From a virus: DNA of 64,000 nucleotides. The notes beneath the pieces are model-generated. The model ran no database searches and was not told the DNA's origin. It saw only the letters and a program-made list of their open reading frames with translations. Below, piece by piece: positions 1 to 8,242 of this stretch. The first letter of the stretch is position 1. Every line of letters starts with the position of its first letter. The translations under genes and the position numbers were made by a program. Where the stretch lies: the IMG/VR virus record IMGVR_UViG_3300019762_000001, positions 1 to 64,000 of that record; one strand, 5' to 3'.

Positions 1-125
1 ATGCTGGGGTGGGCATTGACCTCTTCCACGGTATAGCACTTGATAGTATCCGGCAAATGTTTGTTCATGTATTTAACAGCCTGGCCTAAAGTTTTAGGTA
101 ATCTGGGTTTGAATAGCTTAAGCAT
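1..125 (-). CDS. Partial hypothetical protein (C-terminus outside window)
   Basis: An ATG at 125 opens a frame that stays open to the window edge, giving about 41 residues starting MLKLFKPRLPKTLGQAV. It overlaps the end of the 42-residue gene at 118-246 by 8 bases, the tight coupling seen throughout this genome. The visible part is basic at the N-terminus. I do not recognise the family, and the C-terminal part is missing. Confidence 0.6.
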   Translation of the reverse strand, partial: MLKLFKPRLPKTLGQAVKYMNKHLPDTIKCYTVEEVNAHPS

Positions 126-246
126 TGTCAGCTCCTTTCCCCTTATCCTCGGTGGTATTAAAAGCCTCGAGTTTACCCCTTAACTTGGCTTCCTCAGGGG
201 CCCAAGCTGGGTTCCAGGCAAAGCCATGCATGTTGTACCTTTTCAT
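118..246 (-). CDS. Small hypothetical protein, 42 aa
   Basis: A 42-codon frame starts MKRYNMHGFAWNPAWAPEE and ends in TAA. It sits directly behind the promoter at 272-302 with an A-rich leader, and its stop overlaps the next start. Position as first gene of a transcript and tight overlap support it despite its size. It has no recognisable domain; the N-terminal half is rich in Trp and Pro. Confidence 0.6.
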   Translation of the reverse strand: MKRYNMHGFAWNPAWAPEEAKLRGKLEAFNTTEDKGKGADNA

Positions 247-271
247 TTCTTTATTTTATTTATAGTTTACA

Positions 272-302
272 CAAATATAATAACAAAAATAACCCAGTGG
301 TG
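272..302 (-). promoter_or_regulatory. Bacteroidetes-type promoter (-7 TATATTTG)
   Basis: On the minus strand the -7 element TATATTTG lies at 279-272. The upstream spacer is the AT-rich GGGTTATTTTTGTTAT type shared by the other promoters. The -33 position reads CACCA rather than TTGCA, so this copy is weaker than the best ones. It is placed to drive the 118-246 and 1-125 genes. Confidence 0.7.
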
Positions 303-322
303 ATTTCCTATAATCTAACCCA

Positions 323-778
323 CTAAAGTTTAGAGCATTCATCTATTCTGCGGAATTTATTAGCTACTTCCTTGAGTTCTTTGGTTAACAGAATCTTCCT
401 TAGATCCTCTGAAACATTAATAGAGTATGTGGCATGGGAAAGTACATGATATAATTGTTGTATAACCTGCTTATCATCATAATAGGCTTTTAAATCCCCG
501 CACCATAGGGGCATTACAGAAAAGTCGAGATCAGCCCCTAGGAGATTAGCTCCTTGGAGATTAGCCCCTCTGAGATCAGCTCCTCTGAGATTAGCATCTT
601 GGAAATTAACCCCTATGAGATTAGCCCCTCTGAGATTAGCCCCTCTGAGATCAGCTCCTCTGAGATCAGTACTATGGCTAGGGTTATAACTAAAGCAAAA
701 TGATTGGTACCTATTAAAGGTTTTGGTATCCCCCTGCTTTAAGATGGAGATTAGACGGGTTTTTAGGTCTTTTTTCAT
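323..778 (-). CDS. Pentapeptide-repeat protein
   Basis: A run of about ten A(D/N)L-x-x pentapeptides ([20 protein letters not shown] and one FQDAN) occupies roughly residues 38-87 of this 151-residue protein and is expected to form a short right-handed beta-helix. I chose the ATG at 778 (MKKDLKTRL): the upstream GTG frame runs through the promoter at 803-833 and would start upstream of transcription. Pentapeptide proteins include DNA mimics that inhibit gyrase, but this one is short with long flanks, so its function is open. The gene is monocistronic or followed by the small genes at the window edge. Confidence 0.85.
   Translation of the reverse strand: MKKDLKTRLISILKQGDTKTFNRYQSFCFSYNPSHSTDLRGADLRGANLRGANLIGVNFQDANLRGADLRGANLQGANLLGADLDFSVMPLWCGDLKAYYDDKQVIQQLYHVLSHATYSINVSEDLRKILLTKELKEVANKFRRIDECSKL
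529..668. repeat. Tandem 15-bp repeats encoding pentapeptides
   Basis: Nine to ten imperfect 15-bp units of the type GAGATTAGCCCCTCT are read on the plus strand. They lie wholly inside the 323-778 gene and encode its pentapeptides. The near identity of several units suggests recent expansion or homogenisation by slippage or recombination. Confidence 0.8.
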
Positions 779-802
779 ATCTATTTTTATTGTTTGTTTA
801 TA

Positions 803-844
803 CAAATATAAGAACAAAAAAATCCCGATGCAACACACCGGGAT
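803..844 (-). promoter_or_regulatory. Overlapping terminator hairpin and promoter
   Basis: TATATTTG (810-803) lies 18 bases downstream of TTGCA (833-829). The TTGCA box sits in the loop of an inverted repeat, ATCCCG/CGGGAT (844-839 and 827-822), which is followed by a run of seven T. The same bases therefore look like the intrinsic terminator of the gene ending at 875 and the promoter of the gene starting at 778. Confidence 0.75.
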
Positions 845-874
845 CCAACCATTCTTCTAGCCTTTTATTATACT

Positions 875-1753
875 CTATTGATCTATATACTGATCTTCAT
901 CGAGTTGTTCTTCTACCTCTCTTCTATTCTCATGAGATTTTCTTTTAACTGCCTTCTTTTTGGGAGCTTCTAATACCTTTTGGGTGATCTCATTGATTAC
1001 CTCAGCTTCCTGGTCCTCTTCCTCATCCCTATGAATAGGTACTCCGCCCGGGGTAAGCTTAAGGAATGTATTCTTATCTCCCTCAATATTCTGGCCATTA
1101 TAGTTTACCTCTGGGGTACCCAATTCGATATCATATTCCTCATATAGGGATTTCATCTTAACCTCATCCTCTTTTAATGGCTTAGCAGCTTCTGGGGCAT
1201 TAAGCATTGCAATTGCATCCTCAGTGGTAAGTACATCAGCATCCTCTGTCTGTTTTGGTTGAAAGATTTGTATCTTAGTGGATGTATCCTTAAAGAAATT
1301 GGAGTATACTTCACCGATGGATTTAGTGGAATCGAAAAGGTTTTTCATGGCCTTATTTACCTCTGCTGATATAAAGGGTTTATATACTCCGCCCTGTGCC
1401 GCAGCTAATAGGTCATGTTGGTTTTTGGCCTTACCGTAGTTATCCATTGTGGCCTGAATAGAAAGGGCAGCAAGAGTTTCTAGGGTACCCCCAAGGTTAT
1501 CAGCGGATACTAATCCAGATATAGCTCTGGCACCCTCTGACATGTAGGGATATAGTTCACTAAGTGGTACCTGGATGGTATGTGATAGCTGTTGTAGGTT
1601 CATGGATTGTCCCTGATAATGTAGTCCATCCATCACGTATTGCTGCATGAAATACCTAAGGACTTTGTCCCTATCCTCTTGTGATTTTGTCTTCTGATAT
1701 TGCATACTTAAGTGGGTCATCCCAAGTGGTCTGGGTACTCGTTTTTCTTCCAT
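875..1753 (-). CDS. Hypothetical protein, possible small terminase or DNA-binding protein
   Basis: This is a 292-residue protein. Residues about 50-75 (MNLQQLSHTIQVPLSELYPY) look like a helix-turn-helix, followed by an alpha-helical stretch to about residue 160. A charged, probably disordered tail ends in a basic segment (KKKAVKRKSHENRR) and an acidic end. An N-terminal HTH, helical core and charged tail is the general plan of phage small terminases, and head genes lie just past the other window edge, so a circular map could place packaging genes next. That is inference; no family signature is certain. A TTGCA box lies upstream near 1789 but the matching -7 element is poor. Confidence 0.45.
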   Translation of the reverse strand: MEEKRVPRPLGMTHLSMQYQKTKSQEDRDKVLRYFMQQYVMDGLHYQGQSMNLQQLSHTIQVPLSELYPYMSEGARAISGLVSADNLGGTLETLAALSIQATMDNYGKAKNQHDLLAAAQGGVYKPFISAEVNKAMKNLFDSTKSIGEVYSNFFKDTSTKIQIFQPKQTEDADVLTTEDAIAMLNAPEAAKPLKEDEVKMKSLYEEYDIELGTPEVNYNGQNIEGDKNTFLKLTPGGVPIHRDEEEDQEAEVINEITQKVLEAPKKKAVKRKSHENRREVEEQLDEDQYIDQ

Positions 1754-1860
1754 TTCTTGTTTGTTTTATAGTTAAAATGTAACTAAAGGTTGCAATAGTA
1801 GTGGTAGCTGTGGCAATAGGGTATACCCTTAGGTATAGTCTATAAACAGGTAACTCTAAA

Positions 1861-1892
1861 ATAGCCAGCACCTTAGAGAGGATACTGGCTAT
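1861..1892 (-). terminator. Intrinsic terminator
   Basis: On the minus strand TAGCCAG pairs with CTGGCTA across a 16-base loop and is followed by TTTT. It lies just after the gene ending at 1939. The rest of the 185-base gap down to 1753 holds only a weak promoter-like TTGCA and a short GGGTATACCC palindrome. Confidence 0.65.
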
Positions 1893-1938
1893 AAAAACAA
1901 ACTTCAAACTTATAGAAAAACAAACTAAATATTTTGTG

Positions 1939-2217
1939 TTATGGGTTATCCCCGTGATAGCTAGTGATAGCATCTGCCCCGAAGTTGAACTGAGAAAAGT
2001 AATCATCGATCTGTTCCCTTACCTCTCCCTCGTTAAACATCTCTGAAAATTCCCAGTTAAGCTTAGCATTAGAGGTATGGAGATATAGGCTAAACTCATC
2101 CATCCTTACCAATTGGGCCCTGTCAAAAGGGATTAGTGTAATAAGCTCCTCATCGTTGGATCTAATAATGAAAGCATCATGTTTGAGGATTGTGGTACTA
2201 TTGTTGTTATTACTCAT
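1939..2217 (-). CDS. Hypothetical protein, 92 aa
   Basis: I chose the ATG at 2217 (MSNNNNSTTIL): it overlaps the stop of the upstream gene by 8 bases (ATGAGTAA arrangement), whereas the ATG at 2247 lies inside the neighbour's coding end. The protein is acidic, with a hydrophobic strand-like middle and an acidic C-terminus. No family recognised. It is the second gene of a two-gene operon ending at the hairpin 1861-1892. Confidence 0.65.
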   Translation of the reverse strand: MSNNNNSTTILKHDAFIIRSNDEELITLIPFDRAQLVRMDEFSLYLHTSNAKLNWEFSEMFNEGEVREQIDDYFSQFNFGADAITSYHGDNP

Positions 2218-2533
2218 CTTCTTCCCCCCCTTTTGGTAGTTGAACATAGGATGTTTGTTTCTGAAGTTCCAGCAGTTTCATCCCATCTGGGTCTGTAAGG
2301 GCAATGATGAATGTGCTCATGGGATGGGTAACTAAGCTAATGATGTTATCCTTATCGATTAGCTCATCATAGATGTCGCAAATGGTTTTTCTGATTTTTA
2401 GTTTGAAGATGTGTTCCTTGGATTTCATGAACTTCATCATCCTTGATTTGTGTTCCTTTAGTAATTGTTCTTCGTAAGCGTACTTAGCAGTAGGGTGGAC
2501 GAAGTTGGTAAGAAATTCTGAGTTATCAGCCAT
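2210..2533 (-). CDS. Hypothetical protein, 107 aa
   Basis: The ATG at 2533 (MADNSEFLTNF) is preferred to an upstream TTG at 2575, because the promoter -7 element ends at 2578 and the TTG would be at the transcription start. It is a basic helical N-terminal half followed by a mixed segment and an acidic tail (GGEEDE). No family recognised. First gene of the small operon with 1939-2217. Confidence 0.65.
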   Translation of the reverse strand: MADNSEFLTNFVHPTAKYAYEEQLLKEHKSRMMKFMKSKEHIFKLKIRKTICDIYDELIDKDNIISLVTHPMSTFIIALTDPDGMKLLELQKQTSYVQLPKGGEEDE

Positions 2534-2577
2534 GGTATTAAATTTTTTGTTTATTTTATTTTGTTGTTTCTTCAATA

Positions 2578-2608
2578 CAAATATAAATAAAAAATTTAAT
2601 ATATTATA
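2578..2608 (-). promoter_or_regulatory. Bacteroidetes-type promoter
   Basis: TATATTTG reads at 2585-2578 on the minus strand, followed by TATTG and an A-rich leader. The -33 region is degenerate (TATAA). An imperfect AACCC/GGGTT hairpin lies just upstream, at the end of the 2631 gene, repeating the terminator-plus-promoter plan. Confidence 0.6.
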
Positions 2609-2630
2609 CTACCAAGTACCAACCCAGTTA

Positions 2631-2918
2631 CTAACCGGGTAACATCCAATAAACTAAATACCCAATTAAGGCTTGAGCAACAACTAAGATTAGGGAAAAC
2701 AATAACATCCCATATCCATGTTCTCTCCAGTAATAAGCGAATTGTTTTAGGACATCATTACTTGATAGAGAGTTTGATATGAACATGTGGTACTGTACAA
2801 AGATAATAGCATCCATCCAAAGATAACTGTAGTAATTAGTAGTTAAAAAACGTAGTATTAGATAGGTACCAATTGAAGCTTTTACTAGTGTATGGAATAT
2901 TAGGTGGGTTGATTTCAT
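2631..2918 (-). CDS. Small membrane protein, two TM segments; holin candidate
   Basis: This 95-residue protein has hydrophobic segments at about residues 15-45 (broken by polar residues) and 70-93, the latter a clear membrane helix rich in Leu and Val. It follows the fibre cluster directly. Small membrane proteins with two helices beside structural genes are often holins, but at least four other small membrane proteins exist in this window, so the assignment is open. Confidence 0.6.
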   Translation of the reverse strand: MKSTHLIFHTLVKASIGTYLILRFLTTNYYSYLWMDAIIFVQYHMFISNSLSSNDVLKQFAYYWREHGYGMLLFSLILVVAQALIGYLVYWMLPG

Positions 2919-2935
2919 GGCTTTTAGGTAAATTA

Positions 2936-2961
2936 GAGGAGGGGTGGCGGACCCCCTCCTC
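2936..2961 (-). terminator. Strong hairpin after the fibre operon
   Basis: GAGGAGGGG pairs with CCCCTCCTC across an 8-base loop, a 9-bp GC-rich stem just after the stop of the gene at 2986. The downstream tract (TAATTTACC) is only weakly T-rich, so termination could be partial. Confidence 0.6.
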
Positions 2962-2985
2962 GTTGATAGCTACTTGGTGAAAATA

Positions 2986-4125
2986 TTAACAATATTCGGC
3001 CATAATGATACCGGCACCTTGGGTTGAACTACCCACGTTAAAGGTAGCAACTACCATGGTGTCCTCGGTTAAAGGTATAATCATGTCGTTTCTACTGTGT
3101 GCAATATGGTGTAGGTCAATATTGCTGTCAGCCAAGTAAGCATCAGCATCCCCCGCTTTACCAATATCAAGGGTAGTGGTAAGACTGTCGAATACCTCAG
3201 TGATCTGTATTCTGATACCAGTTAGGCGTTTCCCACTTGGGATAGCTAAATCCTGGATATTGAAAGTAGCTGGTGATTCATGGGTAAAGGTTTGAACTCT
3301 ACACATGTTACTTTGCATATCAGTATTCACAGCCTCAATCGCAGTCTCAAGAGAATCCAAGGCACCAGATACTGTGGCATTCTCAGGAATGGTAGTACCA
3401 TTGGTGTTAGTACCAAGATTAGTTGCTCCACCTGATCCTAGGAAGGAAGTAAGGTTAGAGATATCTGTAGCCATACTAGCAAGCTTAGTATCTAAGTCTG
3501 CAAATACAGCCTGAGCAGTAGCCCCTGAAATCTGAGTAAACCCAGAATCATCCACAGATACATCTGCAGCAGTAATAGCATCAAGAGTAAATTCCCCTGT
3601 ACCAGAATTATAGGTAATACCCGATCCAGCTGAGAACATAGATCTGATTACTGCCTCTGATAAATCCGATTGTAATGCAGAGAAGTCATTTACATCACCC
3701 TGGTTGTCACCATTGTGAATATATGATCTCTTTGAATCGGTAGCAGTAGTCAGAATAACTACGTCTCCCTCTTGGAACTCAGTACCAGTGTAAGAAGCTG
3801 CTACAAAATCTGCTATAGTGGAGTGAGTTACATCCACTGTCACATCTGCAATAGCTAAGTCAGAAAGAGCAATTTCGTTGTTAACGATAGAAACTCTATT
3901 TTGACTACCAGCTGCTACTGATAATTGATCCTGTTTAGCATCTAATTGGGACTTTATAACAACCGAATCATCAACTGTTCCGGCTAAAGCTTGAATTTCT
4001 ACCAAGGCAGTTTCGGCATTGTTCATTGCCTTTACTCTGGTGCCATCGTTAATGACTTTAAAGCCACCTTTTCCTAATTCGACTTTGGCACCTAATCCGG
4101 TTAAACCATAGTTTTTGTTTTCCAT
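2986..4125 (-). CDS. Fibre-like structural protein
   Basis: This 379-residue protein is rich in Ala, Thr, Ser, Asp and Val, with no charged core, and is built of repeated short beta-rich blocks (TDISNLTSFLGSGG, SGALDSLETAIEAV) typical of trimeric tail-fibre or needle shafts. Near the N-terminus is KVELGKGGFKVI, which resembles the KFGKGGLQIV of the 1154-residue neighbour and suggests a shared attachment module. A compact C-terminal domain of about 95 residues may be a receptor-binding head. It is the last gene of the 9580-2986 operon. The exact location on the virion is unknown. Confidence 0.65.
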   Translation of the reverse strand: MENKNYGLTGLGAKVELGKGGFKVINDGTRVKAMNNAETALVEIQALAGTVDDSVVIKSQLDAKQDQLSVAAGSQNRVSIVNNEIALSDLAIADVTVDVTHSTIADFVAASYTGTEFQEGDVVILTTATDSKRSYIHNGDNQGDVNDFSALQSDLSEAVIRSMFSAGSGITYNSGTGEFTLDAITAADVSVDDSGFTQISGATAQAVFADLDTKLASMATDISNLTSFLGSGGATNLGTNTNGTTIPENATVSGALDSLETAIEAVNTDMQSNMCRVQTFTHESPATFNIQDLAIPSGKRLTGIRIQITEVFDSLTTTLDIGKAGDADAYLADSNIDLHHIAHSRNDMIIPLTEDTMVVATFNVGSSTQGAGIIMAEYC

Positions 4126-4143
4126 GTTACTAATGTTTTAGTG

Positions 4144-4761
4144 TTAAAATGTGAGTAATTTATACTTAAACTCAAAAGCCTTTGTAGGATCTCCTGAGAT
4201 TATTAAGTTGATTGAATTGCCAGTGAGTTCCACATTATACTCTACTCCTAGTAGGTTATCATTGAAGAATCTCTCTGGCCCTATACCAATGGCTTCCCCA
4301 TTGATAATGGTAAGCTTACCAGCCTCTACCCCAGTTCCCTGCAATAAGCAGTAATCTATAATAATGGTTTTGGCAGTCGTTTCTCCCACTTTAAGAGTGG
4401 TAGAACCGGTAAATAAATGTTTGAGTATTTGCTCAGTTGGTAAGGGGCTAGAAGTTCCACAGGTATCACTATTATTTACGTTGATAGTGATGTTGTTAGC
4501 ATCTCCGGGATTTGTTGGAGTTGTTTCTCCAACCCCCAGCCAAGAGTACTTGGCATACCCCATAAAATTCTCTAACCCAAAGTCAATGACGATAGAACTA
4601 TGGGTAAGGAATACGCTATAATCAAAGTCTGTAAGGGGCTCCCTATTAAGCCCGAATACGCAGTCAACCTCGGGGAATAGCATATCAAAGGCCAAGGGTA
4701 TCTCCCATTTATCGGAGGGAGTTTTCTGTTCGAATATTTCTACGTGTTGTATCTTGCTCAT
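4144..4761 (-). CDS. Hypothetical structural protein in fibre cluster
   Basis: This 205-residue protein has alternating hydrophobic, strand-like composition and many Gly, Thr and Asn residues in the middle, consistent with a beta-sandwich. It lies 18 bases behind the fibre gene start at 4125 and 10 bases from 4772, so it is co-expressed with them. It could be a fibre tip or an assembly partner. No family recognised. Confidence 0.55.
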   Translation of the reverse strand: MSKIQHVEIFEQKTPSDKWEIPLAFDMLFPEVDCVFGLNREPLTDFDYSVFLTHSSIVIDFGLENFMGYAKYSWLGVGETTPTNPGDANNITINVNNSDTCGTSSPLPTEQILKHLFTGSTTLKVGETTAKTIIIDYCLLQGTGVEAGKLTIINGEAIGIGPERFFNDNLLGVEYNVELTGNSINLIISGDPTKAFEFKYKLLTF

Positions 4762-4771
4762 AACTTAATTA

Positions 4772-7700
4772 TTAAACGTAAAAACCTAATACTATCCTAC
4801 CTGTTAATGCTACTGCCCCAAAGTGGAATTGTAGGGTTTTACCCACTGGGTCATAAAGGTAATCTGGATCCTTGATAGGCCTTACCTTATTATCAGCATC
4901 CTTCTTATGTACAGATAAAATGGCTAGTTCCACATCTACCGGGATATCAAGAGGAATAGATAGTTGGACTACATTATCAAAGTCATATCTTACTATCTGC
5001 TGATAATCGAACACCTTGTTAAAAGCAGAGAAATCCATTCCTAGATCTGGTACATCACTTGAAGCAATAACCTCTTCAAAATGGATGTCGGTGTCTACCA
5101 TAGGTTTACTATCATTCACACATTCAATAAATGCCCCGTCATCTACATCTGATTTACCAAATAGAGCAATCCGATCATCTGGCTTAACACCTATCTCAAA
5201 TTCAGGCATTTTTAATAGCATAGATGAAGTATGCTTAGGGATTACTGCGGTAACATCTGAATCCGCTATTTTAGTGGATGTACTTCCATCAGAGCTAACC
5301 CTAGCGTACCAGAACTGTACGTGATAATCCGATGATTGCTCACTCCATACTCTCAGGGTAGTAGCAATAGTGGCATTACCCGATTTCTTAAACTGTATTG
5401 CACCTTCGCCCCCATTGGCTTTACTGCCAGTAATGATGTTTATAGTGGGGTCTAGTATAATATCGGCTAACCCACCATCTATTTTCCCTACTGGGAGTGG
5501 TGTATCGGCTTGATTAATGGTATATCTTATACCCGGATATCCATGAGTATCTTGTTGTAGGTGTTTATACTCTTTATCCAAATATAGATGGCCTTCTGAC
5601 AATGGGTTAGTAGAATGTAAGAAATAACCACTAAAAGGATTTAGAACATCCACTTTAAACTCCTTAAGTAGAATCTCGGCATTACCCAAATCTGATTCTG
5701 GGTAAAGGATAACCGCATAGTTAGAGATATCATTTGGGATAGTAAAATTCTCCTCCACTGTATGGAAATCATTTACCACATCCACATTAATGATCTTCTC
5801 TGTTACCAAGGCCCAACCAGTATCAAATATTGGGGCTAGGGCATTACGGGATTTAAAGATATCCTTAGTATATACATCAGGCTTACCAACATGTTTTACT
5901 AATGCCAGAATATACCCGGTTTGTTTGTTGGTTAATTCAACGGTTACTTTAATATCCTTTCCCCATAGAGCTCTCGTCTCATCTGCGGTAAAGATATGGT
6001 GTATATTAAAGTCCCCATCTATTTTAATATGGCCATTTGAGACTTCCCATCGTAATTGACTAATTGGTACAACTCCCCAGCCATCTAATTGTTGTACAAC
6101 TGAGCCCTGAAGGATAGTTTCTGCAGCTACATTCTTTTTGTTAAGGTATTGCAGGGTACATCTTGATTCTCCAAGGTAAGCAGCGGTATAATTTATATCC
6201 TGCTTAGTGTCAGCTTCATATTGGAGAAGAGCTTGGCCAGTTTTCTCAACTGAGTTTAGTGATTGGATCATTAGCCCAGAAAGGCCATCTTCTTTACTGT
6301 TGATGTAAATCTCATCCCCAGTTATATCCGTGATAACTACGCATTTAAACTCTTCTAAGCCAGAGGTATTAACTACTCCCAGTATCTCCAAGTCCCCAAA
6401 GGACTCTCCTATTTTATAATAACGCTGGGCTATCATAAAATTACCATCCTTATCCTTGATATATGTATTTTCTGCTGTGTCCCCCTCTACAGCGGTCTTC
6501 TTAATCAACATGATACGGATAATACCACTGCTCCTAGCAATGCCCTCGAAAGATACTCTCATGGCTATCATGAAATCAGTACCACCAGTAACGTTAGGAT
6601 CCTTTCCATCGTATTCCTGGATACCATAGGCCTTATTACTACGGTCCTTCTTTATCCCAATGCCATCAGCATCTATTACCACATCATCGAACCATAATGC
6701 CCCTTTATGGTATTTGTCTGTGGCTCCATAAATACCCATAATATACTCCAGATTAGAAAGGTAAGCTAAGAACCCGGGATTATGCTGTTTCTCGTAAGCT
6801 AGCCTATCTATCTCAAGGTCTACTCCCAAATCTTTATTTGGGTCACTGAATGCTCTCAGCGGGGGTAGGAGCATTATATCATTGGCTTTAAACTCTTGGG
6901 GTAATTGTGGGGCTTCTCCCTCTACCTGTGGGATAGGAACTCTTACGTTAGTGTATGGTTTTATGACTGCAGTGGTGTTATCCATTGGGTCAACCTCTAC
7001 AATAGAGCTAGGCATTACCAAATCAGTAATACCCAGTGTTAAATCTGTAGGGTCATCCCCCTGTACCCCAATACCATCATTGGTAGCCTGGTTAAGATAA
7101 TATTGGAATTCAACTTTAATACTATCACCTGGGGTTATAGTGGTAGGTATAATGATTAACCCATAACTCTCATTCCCTATAGCATAACCCTGAACAAGTA
7201 GTTTATGCACATCAGCTCCAATCTTAACCGAGCTTATATGTGAGCATAAGATTGCGGGTACCAAAAGGGCTAAATATGGATCTGCACCCGATGGGATATT
7301 AATATCTGCTGGCTCTAGCATAGTTATGTTACTGACTATCCAGGAATTATCGGATGGCTTATAATCAGATGCAATAAACCCATAGTGAGCCCTAGCACTC
7401 AAATAACCCGCAGAATCCAATTGATGTATGATATCGGGTATAGTATGGAGTTGATCTTGGAATTCAGTTTGTATCTCCCTAAAAGTATGTAGTTTATCCT
7501 TTAGAGCTGCCTCAATAGAGGCAATGCTAAGTGATAGACCTGGGACTTTCGACTTGATAATAGAGATTAACCCAGTTAGGGAATCAGGTATAAAACCAGA
7601 GAAAGCTTTAACCCAACCTCCTGTGACTTTACTCAAGAATATCATATTACCAGCTGGCACATTAATAGAGGTTGTACCAATTGACCCATCTAGGGTTTCA

Positions 7701-8236
7701 CCAGTGGGAATGCCAATAAAAACATTGTTATTACTATCCTCATTGATAAAACAGAATGGAGAATCATTAACCACTCCCATACTTGTAGCGGGTAGGGTTA
7801 TGGTTTGGCTGTTTGACTTTAACCCATAGACGGAGATATAGTAAGCCTTTTTAGCTGTACTGGGTAGTGTTGGTAAGGTATTACCCCTGTAATTATACAC
7901 CTCGTTAGGAAGTGCGGTTGGGTGGGTTTTTAATCTACCAATATCACTGGTGTTCTTAGCAATTGAATCCAGTACAGATTGTGATACACCAGCATTACCC
8001 ACTGAAGTCTCAGCCCAAATAGTCCCATTGTGGGAATAGAACTTTGAAGTGGCTTTTACATAAACTAGTTTATCTAGCTTTCTTTCATCCGAGATGTTAT
8101 CCCGGTCGGCTTCAGTCTCTACTATCTGAAGTCCACCCTTTCCAAATTTAGCATCATGAGTAGGCCATGTGTTCTGATCATCCGTGCCGGGAGTAAGAAC
8201 CGCTGATATGGGGGTACCATTTAGTATTTGTGTCAT
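4772..8236 (-). CDS. Large tail-fibre/adhesin-like protein, 1154 aa
   Basis: One of the two longest structural genes here. Residues about 28-80 form a short module (KFGKGG, ETEADRD, then KLVYVK...FYSHNGTIW) that recurs in other fibre genes of this window as 'ERD ... G..V.....Y....W'. The rest is a chain of beta-rich segments with few cysteines, including short heptad-like stretches near residue 225-260 that could be a trimeric coil. Late in the protein, strand-rich segments resemble carbohydrate-binding jelly-roll folds, though I cannot name them. Receptor binding or host-surface recognition is inferred from size, composition and neighbours. Confidence 0.65.
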   Translation of the reverse strand: MTQILNGTPISAVLTPGTDDQNTWPTHDAKFGKGGLQIVETEADRDNISDERKLDKLVYVKATSKFYSHNGTIWAETSVGNAGVSQSVLDSIAKNTSDIGRLKTHPTALPNEVYNYRGNTLPTLPSTAKKAYYISVYGLKSNSQTITLPATSMGVVNDSPFCFINEDSNNNVFIGIPTGETLDGSIGTTSINVPAGNMIFLSKVTGGWVKAFSGFIPDSLTGLISIIKSKVPGLSLSIASIEAALKDKLHTFREIQTEFQDQLHTIPDIIHQLDSAGYLSARAHYGFIASDYKPSDNSWIVSNITMLEPADINIPSGADPYLALLVPAILCSHISSVKIGADVHKLLVQGYAIGNESYGLIIIPTTITPGDSIKVEFQYYLNQATNDGIGVQGDDPTDLTLGITDLVMPSSIVEVDPMDNTTAVIKPYTNVRVPIPQVEGEAPQLPQEFKANDIMLLPPLRAFSDPNKDLGVDLEIDRLAYEKQHNPGFLAYLSNLEYIMGIYGATDKYHKGALWFDDVVIDADGIGIKKDRSNKAYGIQEYDGKDPNVTGGTDFMIAMRVSFEGIARSSGIIRIMLIKKTAVEGDTAENTYIKDKDGNFMIAQRYYKIGESFGDLEILGVVNTSGLEEFKCVVITDITGDEIYINSKEDGLSGLMIQSLNSVEKTGQALLQYEADTKQDINYTAAYLGESRCTLQYLNKKNVAAETILQGSVVQQLDGWGVVPISQLRWEVSNGHIKIDGDFNIHHIFTADETRALWGKDIKVTVELTNKQTGYILALVKHVGKPDVYTKDIFKSRNALAPIFDTGWALVTEKIINVDVVNDFHTVEENFTIPNDISNYAVILYPESDLGNAEILLKEFKVDVLNPFSGYFLHSTNPLSEGHLYLDKEYKHLQQDTHGYPGIRYTINQADTPLPVGKIDGGLADIILDPTINIITGSKANGGEGAIQFKKSGNATIATTLRVWSEQSSDYHVQFWYARVSSDGSTSTKIADSDVTAVIPKHTSSMLLKMPEFEIGVKPDDRIALFGKSDVDDGAFIECVNDSKPMVDTDIHFEEVIASSDVPDLGMDFSAFNKVFDYQQIVRYDFDNVVQLSIPLDIPVDVELAILSVHKKDADNKVRPIKDPDYLYDPVGKTLQFHFGAVALTGRIVLGFYV

Positions 8237-8242
8237 TTTGAG

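Noticed and set aside
529-668. CRISPR-like regularly spaced repeats
   Set aside because: The units are contiguous 15-bp repeats without spacers, in frame inside a pentapeptide protein.
779-838. Extended start of the pentapeptide gene at a GTG
   Set aside because: The stretch covers the whole promoter, so it would not be in the mRNA.
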